From Merluccius polli (taxonomy: Eukaryota; Chordata; Actinopteri; Gadiformes; Merlucciidae): a stretch of DNA of 64,000 bases. A program made the position numbers and the translations under genes. The notes below the pieces were generated by a model. It saw only the letters and a list, made by a program, of their open reading frames with translations. It was not told where the DNA came from and did not search any database. Positions 10,860 through 50,835 of the stretch are shown piece by piece; position 1 is the stretch's first letter, and the number at the start of each line of letters is the position of its first letter. The stretch is taken from positions 172,001 to 236,000 of the forward strand of contig JAOPHQ010002002.1 of NCBI GenBank assembly GCA_030340625.1. Direction: 5' to 3'.

Positions 10860-13800
10860 GATTTATAATTTCCTTCATAAAGTGAATGTGAATGGTGCTT
10901 GCAGCTTGAGGAAGGAGACGAGGTGAGAGGAAGGAGACAGTGAAAGCGGACTAGAGTCTAGTCCGCTCTCACTGTCTCCTTCCTCTCACCTCGTCTAGTC
11001 ACTAGACGAGGTGAGAGGAAGGAGACAGTGAGCTGGATGAGGTGAGAGGAGGAGACAGTGAGCTGGACGAGGTGAGAGGAAGGAGACAGTGAGCTGGATG
11101 AGGTGAAAGGAAGGAGACAGTGAGAGCAGACGAGGTGAGAGGAGGAGACAGTGAGCTGGACGAGGTGAGAGGAAGGAGACACTGAGCTGGATGAGGTGAG
11201 AGGAAGGAGACAGTGAGCTGGATAAGGTGAGAGGAAGGAGACAGTGAGCTGGATGAGGTGAGAGGAAGGAGACAGTGAGAGCAGATGAGGTGAGAGGAAG
11301 GAGACAGTGAGCTGGACGAGGTGAGAGGAAGGAGACAGTGAGCTGGATGAGGTGAGAGGAAGGAGACAGTGAGCTGGACGAGGTGAGAGGATGGAGACAG
11401 TGAGCTGGATGATTGTGTTCCTCTCCTTGTGAACAGAGATGGGCTGCTGCTCCAACTTGAGAACGGAAAGCCACGGCTCGTATTACTTTGCCACGGTGAG
11501 ACATCAACCAATCACAAGACATGTCGCGTCACAATGAGAGGTATTCTTGTATTTTGTAAACCAGTAGATTACTTAGTAACCAATAGTAAACCAGTAGTTG
11601 TCTTAGTACCCAGTAGTAAAACCAGTAGTTGTCTTAGTAACCAGTAGTAAACCAGTAGTTGTCTTAGTAACCAATAGTAAACCAGTAGTTGTCTTAGTAC
11701 CCAGTAGTAAAACCAGTAGTTGTCTTAGTAACCAGTAGTAAACCAGTAGTTGTCTTAGTAACCAATAGTAAACCAGTAGTTGTCTTAGTAACCAGTAGTA
11801 AACCAGTAGTTGTCTTAGTAACCAGTAGTAAACCAGTAGTGGTCTTAGTAACCAGTAGTAAACCAGTAGTGGTCTTAGTAACCAGTTGTAAACCACTAGT
11901 GGTCTTAGTAACCAGTAGTAAACCAGTAGTTGTCTTAGTAACCAGTAGTAAACCAGTAGTTGTCTTAGTAACCGGTAGTAAACCAGTAGTTGTCTTAGTA
12001 ACCGGTAGTAAACCAGTAGTTGTCTTAGTAACCAGTAGTAAACCAGTAGTGGTCTTAGTAACCAGTAGTAAACCACTAGTGGTCTTAGTAACAAGTTGTA
12101 AACCACTAGTGGTCTTAGTAACCAGTAGTAAACCAGTAGTTGTCTTAGTAACCAGTAGTAAACCAGTAGTTGTCTTAGTAACCAGTAGTAAACCAGTAGT
12201 TGTCTTAGTAATGTTGTGATGTTCTTTGAGGAAGAAGGCCACCGACACAGGATCGCTTTTAACTCACTTCATTTGTTTAGCTTTAGGTCTATTATCTATG
12301 AAGCAAATGGAGAGGAATTGTATAGTTCACGCGTGGAGCGACTCTTAGCCGGATATCTAACAGATACGCGGCCTCTAGGGTTTCTGCTCTTCCCCCGGTT
12401 GTGTGGTTTGGTAGTACCTGGGCAGGCGTGGCCTCTATGATGCATAATATGCTCCGATTGGCTAGTGTTGAGCGCCCGCCCCCAGTGTATTATGTGTACT
12501 GCCATCTGGTGGCCAGGTGCGGTTAATACAGCTTATATATTTGTTCCTGTTTCCTTGTGGCTATGTGAGGATATTACAGTCTGTTGATACATATGCTGTT
12601 ATTTATTCGTCACAGTAACCAGTAGTAAACCAGTAGTGGTCTTAGTAACCAGTAGTAAACCACTAGTGGTCTTAGTAACCAGTAGTAAACCAGTAGTTTT
12701 CTTAGTAACCAGTAGTAAACCAGTAGTGGTCTTAGTAACCAGTAGTAAACCAGTAGTTTTCTTAGTAACCAGTAGTAAACCAGTAGTTGTCTTAGTAACC
12801 AGTAGTAAACCAGTAGTGGTCTTAGTAACCAGTAGTAAACCACTAGTGGTCTTAGTAACCAGTAGTAAACCAGTAGTTATCTTAGTAACCAGTAGTAAAC
12901 CAGTAGTGGTCTTAGTAACCAGTAGTAAACCAGTAGTTATCTTAGTAACCAGTAGTAAACCAGTAGTTGTCTTAGTAACCAGTAGTAAACCAGTAGTTGT
13001 CTTAGTAACCAGTAGTAAACCAGTAGTTGTCTTAGTAACCAGTAGTAAACCAGTAGTGGTCTTAGTAACCAGTAGTAAACCAGTAGTTATCTTAGTAACC
13101 AGTAGTAAATCAGTAGTTATCTTAGTAACCAGTAGTAAACCAGTAGTTGTCTTAGTAACCAGTAGTAAACCAGTAGTTGTCTTAGTAACCAGTAGTAAAC
13201 CAGTAGTGGTCTTAGTAACCAGTAGTAAACCAGTAGTTGTCTTAGTAACCAGTAGTAAACCAGTAGTTGTCTTAGTAACCAGTAGTAAACCAGTAGTTGT
13301 CTTAGTAACCAGTAGTAAACCAGTAGTGGTCTTATTAACCAGTAGTAAACCACTAGTGGTCTTAGTAACCAGTAGTAAACCAGTAGTTGTCTTAGTAACC
13401 AGTAGTAAACCACTAGTGGTCTTAGTAACCAGTAGTAAACCAGTAGTTATCTTAGTAACCAGTAGTAAACCAGTAGTTGTCTTACTAACCAGTAGTAAAC
13501 CAGTAGTTGTCTTAGTAACCAGTAGTAAACCAGTAGTGGTCTTAGTAACCAGTAGTAAACCAGTAGTTGTCTTAGTAACCAGTAGTAAACCAGTAGTGGT
13601 CTTAGTAACCAGTAGTAAACCACTAGTGGTCTTAGTAACCAGTAGTAAACCAGTAGTTATCTTAGTAACCAGTAGTAAACCAGTAGTGGTCTTAGTAACC
13701 AGTAGTAAATCAGTAGTTATCTTAGTAACCAGTAGTAAACCAGTAGTTTTCTTAGTAACCAGTAGTAAACCAGTAGTTGTCTTAGTAACCAGTAGTAAAC

Positions 13801-16800
13801 CAGTAGTTGTCTTAGTAACCAGTAGTAAACCAATAGTGGTCTTAGTAACCAGTAGTAAACCACTAGTGGTCTTAGTAACCAGTAGTAAACCAGTAGTTAT
13901 CTTAGTAACCAGTAGTAAACCAGTAGTGGTCTTAGTAACCAGTAGTAAACCAGTAGTTATCTTAGTAACCAGTAGTAAACCAGTAGTTATCTTAGTAACC
14001 AGTAGTAAACCAGTAGTGGTCTTAGTAACCAGTTATTTCTGGATACCAGAACTCACTGTCCACTTGTTCTCTGCAGGGGAGAAGTCTGGGGTAGAGACGG
14101 TAAGTCAGCCCATAGACACATTATATATTATACTGTATATAGAATATAATCTAGTACATTAACCCTTTACAACACAATACTAATACACTTTAGAACAACT
14201 TGGTACAGCTAGTTAACATAGTACAGCTAGTTAACATGGTACAACTAGTTAACATGTTATATCTAGTTAACTTGTTACAGCTAGTTAACATGGTACCACT
14301 AGTTAACATGATACAGCTAGTTAACATGATACAGCTAGTTAACATGTTACAGCTAGTTGATATGTTACAGCTAGTTAACATGGTACAGCTAGTTAGTGTG
14401 TTACAGCTAGCTAACATGGTACAACTTGTTAACTTGTTACAGCTATTTAACATGGTACAGCTAGTTAACTTGTTATAGCGAGTTCACCCTAATTAAGCTC
14501 CACCATATAACATTTATTGAACAAGTAAGGCAGGGAATTCGGAAACCATTTGCAAACCATATAATATTAATAATATATTGTTTACATTTGTGGCGAGAGC
14601 GCGCTCACACTAAATACAGCAGAATCGGCACCAGGAAGTCATTTTGGTAAAATGATTTTGGTAAAGGATGTTTTAGTGAAGCGAGGAGAGATTATGATGG
14701 TTTGACCTCTCAGACCGATATGGTCCTTTAAATACTGCACTATAAAGGAACATTTGTACAAAAACAGTGATGCCCCAAATAGTGCACTATATAGGGCACA
14801 AGTGGACCAATTGGAACACGGCATAAGAGTCTGGAGCCAAGATGGCCACCACTGTACATTGCTGTTTCCAAGCTGTGTTGTGTGTTCACATCAGCCCTAT
14901 AGGCCTGGATTACCCAGCAGGCCGAGGGGCCCTCCCCCCTTGTCCCCCGCCGCTCCCCTCTCCTCCACGCGACAGAGCACCGTGACATCACGCAACGCCT
15001 CAAAGATACTTGCCAATCACACGGCAGTGGGCAGGACCAGAGCTGTGTCAGTATGTACTGTAGTATGTGTTAGTACTGTAGTAGTACTGTGTTAGTACTG
15101 TAGTAGTACTGTGTTAGTACTGTAGTAGTACTATGTTAGTACTGTAGTAGTACTGTGTTAGTACTGTAGTAGTACTATGTTAGTATTGGGTAGTACTATG
15201 TTAGTATTGGGTAGTACAATGTTGGTACTGTAGTAGTACTATGTAAGTCTGCACATTTAATTTGAAAATGAAATGTGTGTGTGTGTGTGTGTAAGATGTC
15301 TGTTCTAGAACGGTCGAAACTTCGCCCTCGTGTTCCGTCGTCCAATAGGAGAACTAAGACTCCAGCCAATGGCAGGACAGGACGGACAGACACTGTGGCC
15401 AATGGGGAGGCTGGTTTGACCAACCAGGAGCCGGCTGCCGGCAGCCCGCCCCTCAGCCCAGGTCAGTAAACCCTTCCCAAATGGCAAGTGGGAAGGGCTA
15501 ACCATCGTCATGGAAACCACGTAAACAGACCTGCAGATGATGGTTTGCCGTCAGTAAACATCTCGAGTCACTCTCTCTAAAAACTAGGGACCAAGTCAGA
15601 AACCTTGGCGTGCTGATAGACTCAGATTTGACCTTCAGCAGGTCAAATCCATCACCAAAACAGCCTTCTATCATCTTAAGAACATATCCAGAGTGAAGGG
15701 ATTTATGTCTCAAACAGACCAGGAGAAGTTGATTCATGCTTTCATCTCCAGTAGACTCGACTACTGTAACGGTCTTCTGACTGGACTCCCACAAAAAAGC
15801 ATTAAACAGCTGCAGCTCATTCAGAATGCTGCAGCTGGAGTTTTAACCAGAACAAAGAGATCAGAGCACATTACTCAGTTCTAAAGTCTTTACACTGGTT
15901 CCCAGTCAGCTACAGAATAGATTTTAAAGTTCTGCTACTGGTCTACAAATCACTGAATGGTTTAGGTCCAGAATACATGAATGACATCTTAGTAGAATAC
16001 AAACCCAGTAGGGCTCTGAGATCTACTGACTCAGGTCAGATAGTGAAGCCCAGAGTTCAAACTAAACATGGTGAAGCAGCTTTTAGCTGTTATGCTGCAC
16101 AAAACTGGAACAAACTACCAGCTGAACTGAAATCAGCTCCAACTGTGAACTTTTTAAAATCCAGGTTAAAAACACTTCTCTTCTCCTGTGCTTATGATTG
16201 AGCTCGTTCAAAGCACTTTAAATTGTAATCTTTCATTTGCACTATGTCCTTTTAAATCATTATTTTTTGCTGCTCTATTATAGTATTTTATTTCTTTCGC
16301 TTTCTATTCTTCTGTAGTTGTTTTTTTTTTTTTTTTTTAATTTAAAAAATATATATATATTTTTTAAATTTCAATTCTTATTGTTAAATGTTTGTTTTAT
16401 GTAAAGCGCATTGAGTTGCCATTGTGTATGAAATGCGCTATATAAATAAAGCTGCCTTGCCTTGCCTTACCTGTAAACTCTGATAGCCGAATAAGATAGT
16501 TTACTGTATTACAGTATTATAGTAGTATAGTAGTTGTGGGCCAATGAGCATTGAGCAATACAGATGTACCGCCCCTTAACCAATGAGCAGCTAGCAAAAC
16601 AGACGTACCACCCCTTAGCCAATGAGCATCTAGCAATACAGATGTACCGCCCCTTAACCAATGAGCATCTAGCAATACAGACATACCGCCAATGAGCATC
16701 TAGCAATACAGATGTACATTCCCTTAGCCAATGAGCAGCCATGTTGATGCGTGTTTCAGATGAGGGGGTCCTGGGACCGTCTGCAGACCACACCCACATC

Positions 16801-17236
16801 AGCCTCTCACCTGAGGTCAGCCTCTCACCTGAGGAACCGTCTGCAGACCACACCCACGTCAGCCTCTCACCTGAGGAACCGTCTGCAGGCCACACCCACG
16901 TCAGCCTCTCACCTGAGGTCAGCCTCTCACCTGAGGTCAGCCTCTCCCCTTCCACTACTACCTCTAGTACTGGAAGGTTGTATTGTAGTATCTGTAGTTC
17001 TAGAGGTACTGAAGTATTATCTGTAGTATGTCTAGTACTAGAGGTACTGAGGTAGTATTGTAGTGTTGTGTTTAGTGTGTATAATAAAGTTTTGTTTCCG
17101 TCTCTACAGCCAGAGCAGAACAACACCTGGCTTCACCCTCTGAGAGCTCCGCCCCCACCTATAACCACGCCCCCAGCTCTAGCCCCGCCCCCGTGTCCAG
17201 GGAAGGAGGCGAGCAGCTGTGGAGAGAGAGCCAGGT

Positions 17237-17280
<44 letters not shown>

Positions 17281-18030
17281 AAATATACACACATTCACTA
17301 TATACATACAACACACTATACACAATACAAACCAACAAAACACAAACACAATAAGGTGTGTGTGTGTGTGTGTGTGTAGTTTTCTGAGGTCCATGACAGC
17401 GCTCCTTGACCCTGCAGAGCGAGAGGAGAGAGAGAGGAGGAGAAGCAAACAGCTGGAACAACTGGTGAGGAAGAGGAGGAGAGAGAGAGAGGGAGGGAGG
17501 AGTCTTTCAGGAGGTGTTGATGGGTGTGTGATTTGTTGTACCAGCGGGCGATCGAGGCTCAGCTAGCAGAACGACTTCAACAGAGAGAGAGCGAGGAGAA
17601 GAAGAGGAGAGAACAGGAGGAGGAGGAAGAGAAGAGGAGGATGGAGAAGGAGCAGGAGGAGCTGAACACACAGCAGGTCACCCAGAGAGAGACAGGTCTG
17701 ACACACGCACGCACGCACACACACTTGTACTTTAAGCTGTGTGTGTGTGTGTCCAGCAGGTGGGTCTACACGGTAACCGTCCACAGCCAATCAGAGAGCT
17801 CCAAGGATCACATGACCATGTAGTGACGAAACACCACAGTGGTGAGAGGAATCCTACGTGACAACACGTAATCATGACGACACGTCACCACGATGATACT
17901 GACGAGGTGCTTGATGTGTGCTTGCAGATTCAGCAAACAACGGAGGACCTAAAGGAGGCCAGGGAGCCAGGGGAGCAGGAGGAGATCTGTACCAGGAGGT
18001 TACCAGGACAGAGAGAAGAGACACTCCAAG

Positions 18031-18078
<48 letters not shown>

Positions 18079-19055
18079 ATACACACACACACACACTTCT
18101 CTTCTTGGTTAAAGGCACGGTGGAATTGGCCCTGCAGCAGACAGGTGGAGGAGGAGCAGGGAGAAGGAGGATGAGAGGAGGAGCAGGGAGGAGAACCAGA
18201 AGCCTGTTGTGCGTTCTGGACCCAGCTCCGCCAGGAGGGTAAGTGGAGACATCAGGACAGACAGAACCTGTCTGTCTGTCAGACTTTTGACAGAGTACAG
18301 ACCATATCAGGACACCAGGACTTACATGCCTGCCTGTTTGTCTGCCTGTTTCTCTCTTCTTGCCTGTCTGTCTTCTTGTCTGTCTCTCTGGCCGTCTGTC
18401 TGTCAGCAGGTGGGTGGGAGCAGAGTAGGACCAGAGGGTCAGCAGGGGTCTTCTGCCAGGTGAGATCTATGATATTCAGCTCTAGTTTCACTTTGTCTTC
18501 TCATGTAATGACTTCTCATGCGTGTCCTGCAGGGGTCTCCCTGCTGTCAGACCCCCGGGCCCCTCCCCCCCAGCCCCGGGCCCCTCCTCCCCACCCCCCC
18601 AGCTGGACTTCATCCCATACATCCGAACTGCTGACATCGTCCATCTGGAACCACTGGACCACACTGGCACAGGTCAAATGCGCGCACGCACGCGCACACA
18701 CGCACACACGCACACACACACAGTCCTGTTTAAATACACACGTGTCGTCTGGTCCTATTAAGTATTCCAACTGTGTTTCTATACGCACTTGACTCGATCT
18801 ACAAACAGGTGAGCTAAAGTAGTGTTTATCTTGCAGCCCCCCCTCTTCACCCCAACACACACAGTCATCAGAAAGAAATACTACAGAGTCTGGCAGCACT
18901 ACGGCAGGTGAGATGCACGCACACACACACACACGGTAAGACAGGTAAAAGGAGAGACAGATGGCCCTTGTATAGGAACTCTGAAGCCTTAGGTACAATG
19001 TGTAGAATTTAGTGGCATCTAGTGGAACGGGCAGAAATGTAATATATATATATAC

Positions 19056-19109
<54 letters not shown>

Positions 19110-19485
19110 GATATAATAAGTATGTTTTGATTAGTGTATAAACCCATGAAAATAAGAACCGTTGTGGTGCGAAATTCTGTTTTTGAATATCCAAAAAAGA
19201 CGTAGTCGTATAGGAAGTGAGGGCCCTTCATTCAGCCCTACCGCCACGTTCACACCGTCTGCTTTGGGCTTCAACTGGAACATCAATAACCACATCTTTC
19301 TTGCCACTACCCTGTCTGTCTACCTGTCTTTCTCTCTCCATCTACATGTCTACCCGTCTTTCCTATCTCTCTGTCCGTCTCTCCCTCTGTCTACCTGTCT
19401 GTCTGAGCAGGGTTTGTTGCAGAAGCAGAGAGAGCTGGAGACGGGTGTGAAGTTCCTCCCCCCTGTGACATCACACCACAGATGA
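9460..19485 (+). CDS. ccdc66: ccdc66, coiled-coil domain-containing 66 (spliced)
   Basis: CCDC66 is a centrosome, centriolar-satellite and cilium protein that binds microtubules. Exons: 9460-9470, 11437-11495, 14077-14099, 15296-15461, 17110-17218 (or 17234), 17380-17464, 17545-17676, 17928-18030, 18138-18238, 18407-18459, 18533-18672, 18837-18907, 19411-19485. The start ATGAACATCGG splices to give MNIGDGLLLQLENGK, like human MNLGDGLKLETELLDGK. The diagnostic motif FLRSMTALLDPAEREERERR lies at 17381-17440. Next come a Glu/Arg/Gln coiled coil (17545-17676), FIPYIRTADIVHLEPLD near 18607 and GLLQKQRELE at the C-terminus, all in the human order. The weak donor at 17218 keeps the frame (about 375 codons); the better-looking one at 17234 does not. 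A further exon near 17760-17819 or 17841 (PIRELQGSHD) is possible. The central CCDC66 domain of human was not found. Confidence 0.92.
9729..10727. mobile_element. hAT-type nonautonomous element, 8-bp TSD (family A, copy 1)
   Basis: The termini are caggggttctcaaccttttt and the inverse of cagtggttctcaaccggtgg. The identical 8-mer atctatat flanks it at 9721-9728 and 10728-10735. The interior has long G tracts, repeated 'cacatttgtgtgt' modules, and blocks of the form cgcgcaatagtaacacaccg followed by a CG-rich joint. There is no transposase ORF. It lies in ccdc66 intron 1. A second copy is at 37987-39348. Confidence 0.93.
10905..11415. repeat. 31-bp minisatellite with a leading palindrome
   Basis: Units of agctggatgaggtgagagga plus aggagacagtg repeat about 15 times, ending about 20 bases before the ccdc66 exon 2 acceptor. 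The left end (10910-11035) contains the same unit in inverted orientation around tagagtctagtc and tagtcactag, making strong hairpins. ORFs in every frame are repeat artefacts. Confidence 0.93.
11565..12207. repeat. 30-bp minisatellite, left block
   Basis: The unit is cagtagttgtcttagtaacc plus agtagtaaac. Because 30 is a multiple of three, several frames stay open on both strands, giving long but meaningless ORFs. It lies in ccdc66 intron 2. Confidence 0.95.
12212..12614. mobile_element. Solo LTR inserted in the minisatellite
   Basis: This 403-bp block of unique sequence begins tgttgtgatg and ends ttcgtcaca (TG...CA). It is flanked by gtaa at 12208-12211 and 12615-12618. A TATA-like cttatatatt lies near 12532. 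No internal retroviral genes are present, so it fits a solo LTR left by recombination between LTRs. The family and orientation are not determined. Confidence 0.7.
12615..14033. repeat. 30-bp minisatellite, right block, about 47 copies
   Basis: This continues the same 30-bp unit in register after the solo LTR. Variants at the tgt/ggt/tat/ttt positions form a pattern of higher-order blocks. It ends about 40 bases before the exon 3 acceptor at 14077. Confidence 0.95.
14195..14485. repeat. 18-bp minisatellite
   Basis: About 16 copies of gtacagctagttaacatg with small variants, in ccdc66 intron 3. Confidence 0.93.
15050..15235. repeat. 22-bp minisatellite
   Basis: Repeated gttagtactgtagtagtact units in ccdc66 intron 3. 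Confidence 0.9.
15560..16475 (+). mobile_element. 3' part of a Rex1/L2-like LINE (reverse transcriptase C-terminus)
   Basis: Broken frames read HAFISSRLDYCNGLLTGLP (near 15735-15790), then YMNDILVEYKPSRALRS and NWNKLPAELKSAPTVNFLKS (15977-16170), ending FSCAYD and a stop at 16201. These are the typical C-terminal motifs of fish LINE polyproteins. The 3' end is agcgcattgagttgcc followed by a ccttgcc microsatellite tail, as in L2/Rex1 families. The 5' part has at least one frameshift or stop, so it is dead. It lies in ccdc66 intron 4. Confidence 0.88.
16535..16740. repeat. 39-bp minisatellite
   Basis: About five copies of ccaatgagcatctagcaata plus cagatgtaccgccccttaa, immediately after the LINE. 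Confidence 0.9.
16770..16945. repeat. Short-period minisatellite
   Basis: Copies of cacgtcagcctctcacctga with gaaccgtctgcagaccacac joins. A frame reading Ser-Pro-Glu repeats stays open across it, but no splice sites at its edges support an exon. Confidence 0.8.
17235..17379. repeat. (CA)n and (GT)n tracts bounding a ccdc66 intron
   Basis: The whole intron is (CA)20, an AT-rich linker and (GT)10. The GT run itself serves as the upstream part of the acceptor ending tgtag at 17379. Confidence 0.85.
18031..18097. repeat. (CA)n microsatellite
   Basis: About 30 CA dinucleotides with one or two interruptions, beginning at the donor of the 17928-18030 exon. Confidence 0.95.
18975..19185 (+). repeat. 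Dispersed repeat containing a (TA)n tract
   Basis: It begins tacaatgtgtagaatttagt and ends with the stretch gaaaataagaaccgttgtg, enclosing about 33 TA dinucleotides (19042-19107). An inverted relative lies at 61780-61922 (caacggttcttattttcatg ... ctaaattctacacactg). Confidence 0.75.
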
Positions 19486-19526
19486 CCTTTAACCCATGGC
19501 AGGTCTCAGCACTTAGTGTTTTTTAA

Positions 19527-19992
19527 CCATTGACATAATATACGTAGACGCCTCATAGACTGACGCTGCCTGTTGGAGCGGATGTATCAGCGCGGCCGCC
19601 ATCTTGGATGGGTCCCCAGTGCGCCCCCAGTGCATTTATTTCTACTGAGGAAGGTGTATCCCCAACCTACAATAATAAGCATAACTCCCCGAATTTTTAC
19701 CAGATTTTCACACGGTTTGGTTTGTTACAAACGGCAGAGATTTAGTTATGATACGCTAAAATAAATTAAAATAACCTAAATTATTGTTCAATCTTACTTG
19801 TGAAAGGTAATCCCACACGATCTGGTGTCAATACTGCCGGTTATTGCAACCGTAAGCTGCACAACATACTGGCATAGCTTGCTCTCCGTTGACTCCGATG
19901 CTAGACTAGAGTGAGGAGACCCAACCAATATGGCGGCGACGCTGGATTACGTTCCAGCACGTCATGAGGCATCTACGTATATATGTCTATGG
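19527..19992. mobile_element. MITE with long terminal inverted repeats
   Basis: The left end ccattgacataatatacgta and the inverse of the right end, ccatagacatatatacgtag, match, continuing into acgcctcat. The element is flanked by ttttaa on both sides (19521-19526 and 19993-19998). A truncated relative is at 51056-51105. It lies in the ccdc66 3' flank. Confidence 0.8.
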
Positions 19993-19998
19993 TTTTAA

Positions 19999-21885
19999 CA
20001 GTTAGAGAGCAGTGCATGCTGGGTAATATCACTGGTGTATAGACATCATGTCCAACTCTGTTGTCGTGGTAACAGGAGTATAGGTCATGGTTGCTAGGTC
20101 TATTGGTACTCTGATCTCTGAATGTAGAATAAAAATACTTGTATAATAAATTCTGCCTTTTACTTAATACATCTAAATGTACAGTATTACTGTTGTTAAA
20201 CTCACTATGCTGACCAGTATAGTGAGTTTAACCACGGTAGTACTGTAGTGTAATAGTGTAATACAGTATAATAGTATAGTGAGATTAACCACGGTAGTAC
20301 TGTAGTGTACTAGTATAGTTGTTATTCTTCAGGTTTGTTAAAGTGGACAACAGGGTCTAAAAACGTTAAATAACCATAACATATCACAGTATCCACTACA
20401 CACCTACCAAATATTGTGTCCAGGAAAAGTAAAAAAGTATGTTAATATACATCTCATAGTCAGGTAATAAACTCAGTTTTGGAAAGATAGATTGTAGGAG
20501 AGCAGTCTGAATCCCACAGTAGTTTGTACTTCCTCAAAGTCAGAAATGCTGTAGCTTGGCCTGGCTTGGCCATGTGAGTGTACGGTAATGACCAATTAGA
20601 AGATGGCTTTCTTCTTCTAATTGGTTACCCGCTTTAGCCAGGAGGGAAAATAGACTCCAACCATTAAATCAGCTTGAAGGAATAAAAGGAAATCAATAGA
20701 GTGAAATTACATGAGATTGTGATGGATTTCATGGAACATAATTTTCTGATGCTAAATGCACACCTTGATAACCCTTAAAAACAATTAAAAGTAAATTGCA
20801 GATTTTGGTTGTCCATCACTTTAAAGCTGCTGTAGGTAAGATCTAAGAACTATTATTTGAGTGTAATTTGTTGGAAATGACCTCCCCATCCGTGAGTCAA
20901 AGGCTCTGTTTCGAGTGGACTGCACCTGCCTCTGTAGGAGACCATTTAGATTTAAGACTGCTCCCGGCTCATTTCTGACCAATCAGGGCGTCTCTCCCCT
21001 GATTGATTTGAGGAATTCATCTTTCCTGTCAATCACAGGTGTGTGAAATGCAACACTTCTCAATGGTGAGGAAACGCAGAGAGGGAGGGAGCATAAAGGG
21101 AGGGGACATTTAGCTTCAAAATCATGCTGTCTTCCGTTGTGAAGACTGAATGTGTCACGGTCAAACTTGCAGTGTGCCCCGTCTCTAGACCAAGTCCCGG
21201 CAAGATTTTATGATGCAAAAACCGCCTAATTGACATGGAGACCGAGGTGAAAGTCCAACATGTGGTGTCGTCTGATCCCCGTTAGTGTTTCCGTGTTGAA
21301 AGTGAGCCACAGAATGTGCTTTTCTGATCAGAATGTTTTAATACAAACATAACTTTAATGAGTAAAAAAATAAAAAGATTTCAGTTAAAAGTAGCTGCTG
21401 GCCGTCAACTGGCTACAGCGAGTTCGTAACAAACCTAAAAGTTACGCTACAGTGCGTCTACGAGTTCTGAGCAAACCCAGAAACGCTGGGTTGCGTTTAC
21501 AAACAGATGACAGATAAATGAAGAGTGGCAAGGGGCTCTCTGGAGAACGTACAGAAAACACGGAACAAGAACAAATGTTGGAAGACATGGAACAGACGGT
21601 CCGTTTCCTATTCAGAAAATAAAGCTGAACGCAGCCCAAGACCACGGCTGATTCATTGTAGTTCACTTGGAAAAAGCATTGAAATATTATACATGGTAGA
21701 AGCGTATTGCTAGAATGAGGTAAACCTAAGAATTTTGTACATCAGGCTCACTCTAAACTAACCAGAGCTGGACGGAGTTGGTCTATTTAAAAATATGTCT
21801 CTGTTGCCATGGTAAAATAAATATGGCCTCATCTCCCATAGTTTCTCAACGTCCGAATCCTCTTCAGCACACCACAGCATGGAGT
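19999..21885. other. Convergent intergenic region between ccdc66 and tasor
   Basis: No exon is recognised. It includes a duplicated 'taccacggtagtactgtagtgta' block (20220-20320), a short hairpin at 20590-20628 (accaattagaaga / tcttctaattggt), and low-copy repeat-like sequence from 20820 onward. Minus-strand ATTAAA hexamers at 21337-21342 and 21354-21359 could end the tasor 3' UTR. Confidence 0.5.
20128..20150 (+). terminator. ccdc66: Possible ccdc66 polyadenylation signals
   Basis: Two AATAAA hexamers (20128-20133 and 20145-20150) lie about 650 bases after the ccdc66 stop, beyond the MITE. An earlier signal could be used instead. Confidence 0.35.
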
Positions 21886-22218
21886 TAGAGGAGCTAACTG
21901 GGGGGTACTCGGCTTGCTTGCTGACTGGGTAGCCGGCTAGCTGGCTGGGGTAGTTAGCTGGCTAGCTGGGGTAGATAGCTAGCTAGCTGGCTGGGGTAGT
22001 TATCTAGCTAGCTGGCTGAGGTAGTTAGCTAGCTAGCTGGCTGGGGTAGTTAGCTAGCTAGCTGGCTGGGATAGTTAGTAGTTAGCTGGGGTAGTGGCTG
22101 TGGGGTATGGCTATGTCCTGGTCTGTAACTGGTCTCCTCTAGGTCCTGGTCTGTACTGGTCTTCTCTACGTCCTGGTCTGTACTGGGTCTACCTCCCTCT
22201 TCTAGGTCTGTACTGGGT

Positions 22219-50580
<28,362 letters not shown>

Positions 50581-50835
50581 CCTCCGAGCGTCCAGCGGCG
50601 ATGGCGTCGTCTGTCACTGGGGGGGCCGTCACTGGGTCTCTGGCAGGGCGGCTGTCCCCACGACCATGCTCACACCGAAACCAGGACTCACACACACTCT
50701 CTGTCTCTCACTCTCTCACACACACACACACGCAGCCTCGCCGCTGATTGGCTGGGAGGGACGGAGCCTGGGACACGTGGTCGCTCCGTGACTTCCGCTG
50801 TCAAACAGCGACACCTGGAGGCCGCGGAGAGGGAG
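50581..50835 (-). promoter_or_regulatory. tasor: tasor promoter region
   Basis: CpG-rich sequence upstream of the start codon includes a CCAAT box on the minus strand (gattgg at 50746-50751 on plus), an E-box cacgtg at about 50775-50780 and an ETS-type cttccgc near 50791. There is no TATA box. It is followed by a (GTCT)n tract at 50848-50880. Confidence 0.5.

Noticed and set aside
11439..11495. Alternative ccdc66 start reading MGCCSNLRTE in exon 2
   Set aside because: The frame with an ATG in exon 1 (9460) gives MNIGDGLLLQLENGK, matching the human N-terminus; the MGCC frame breaks the downstream phases.
10958..11522. Three long overlapping minus-strand ORFs rich in LTVSFLSP/HCLLPLTSS
   Set aside because: They are frames of the 31-bp minisatellite; all three frames are open and no splice or promoter signal supports them.
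12636..14162. 508-codon plus-strand ORF of repeating VVLVTSSKP units
   Set aside because: It is simply the 30-bp minisatellite (a multiple of three) read in one frame; the other frames and the opposite strand are also open, and the real ccdc66 exon 3 begins after it.
14754..15095. 113-codon plus-strand ORF in ccdc66 intron 3
   Set aside because: No acceptor or donor at its edges keeps the ccdc66 frame and it shows no similarity to CCDC66; its end runs into a tandem repeat.
17563..17790. Minus-strand Leu-rich ORF over ccdc66 exon 7
   Set aside because: Antisense shadow of the Glu/Arg coiled-coil exon.
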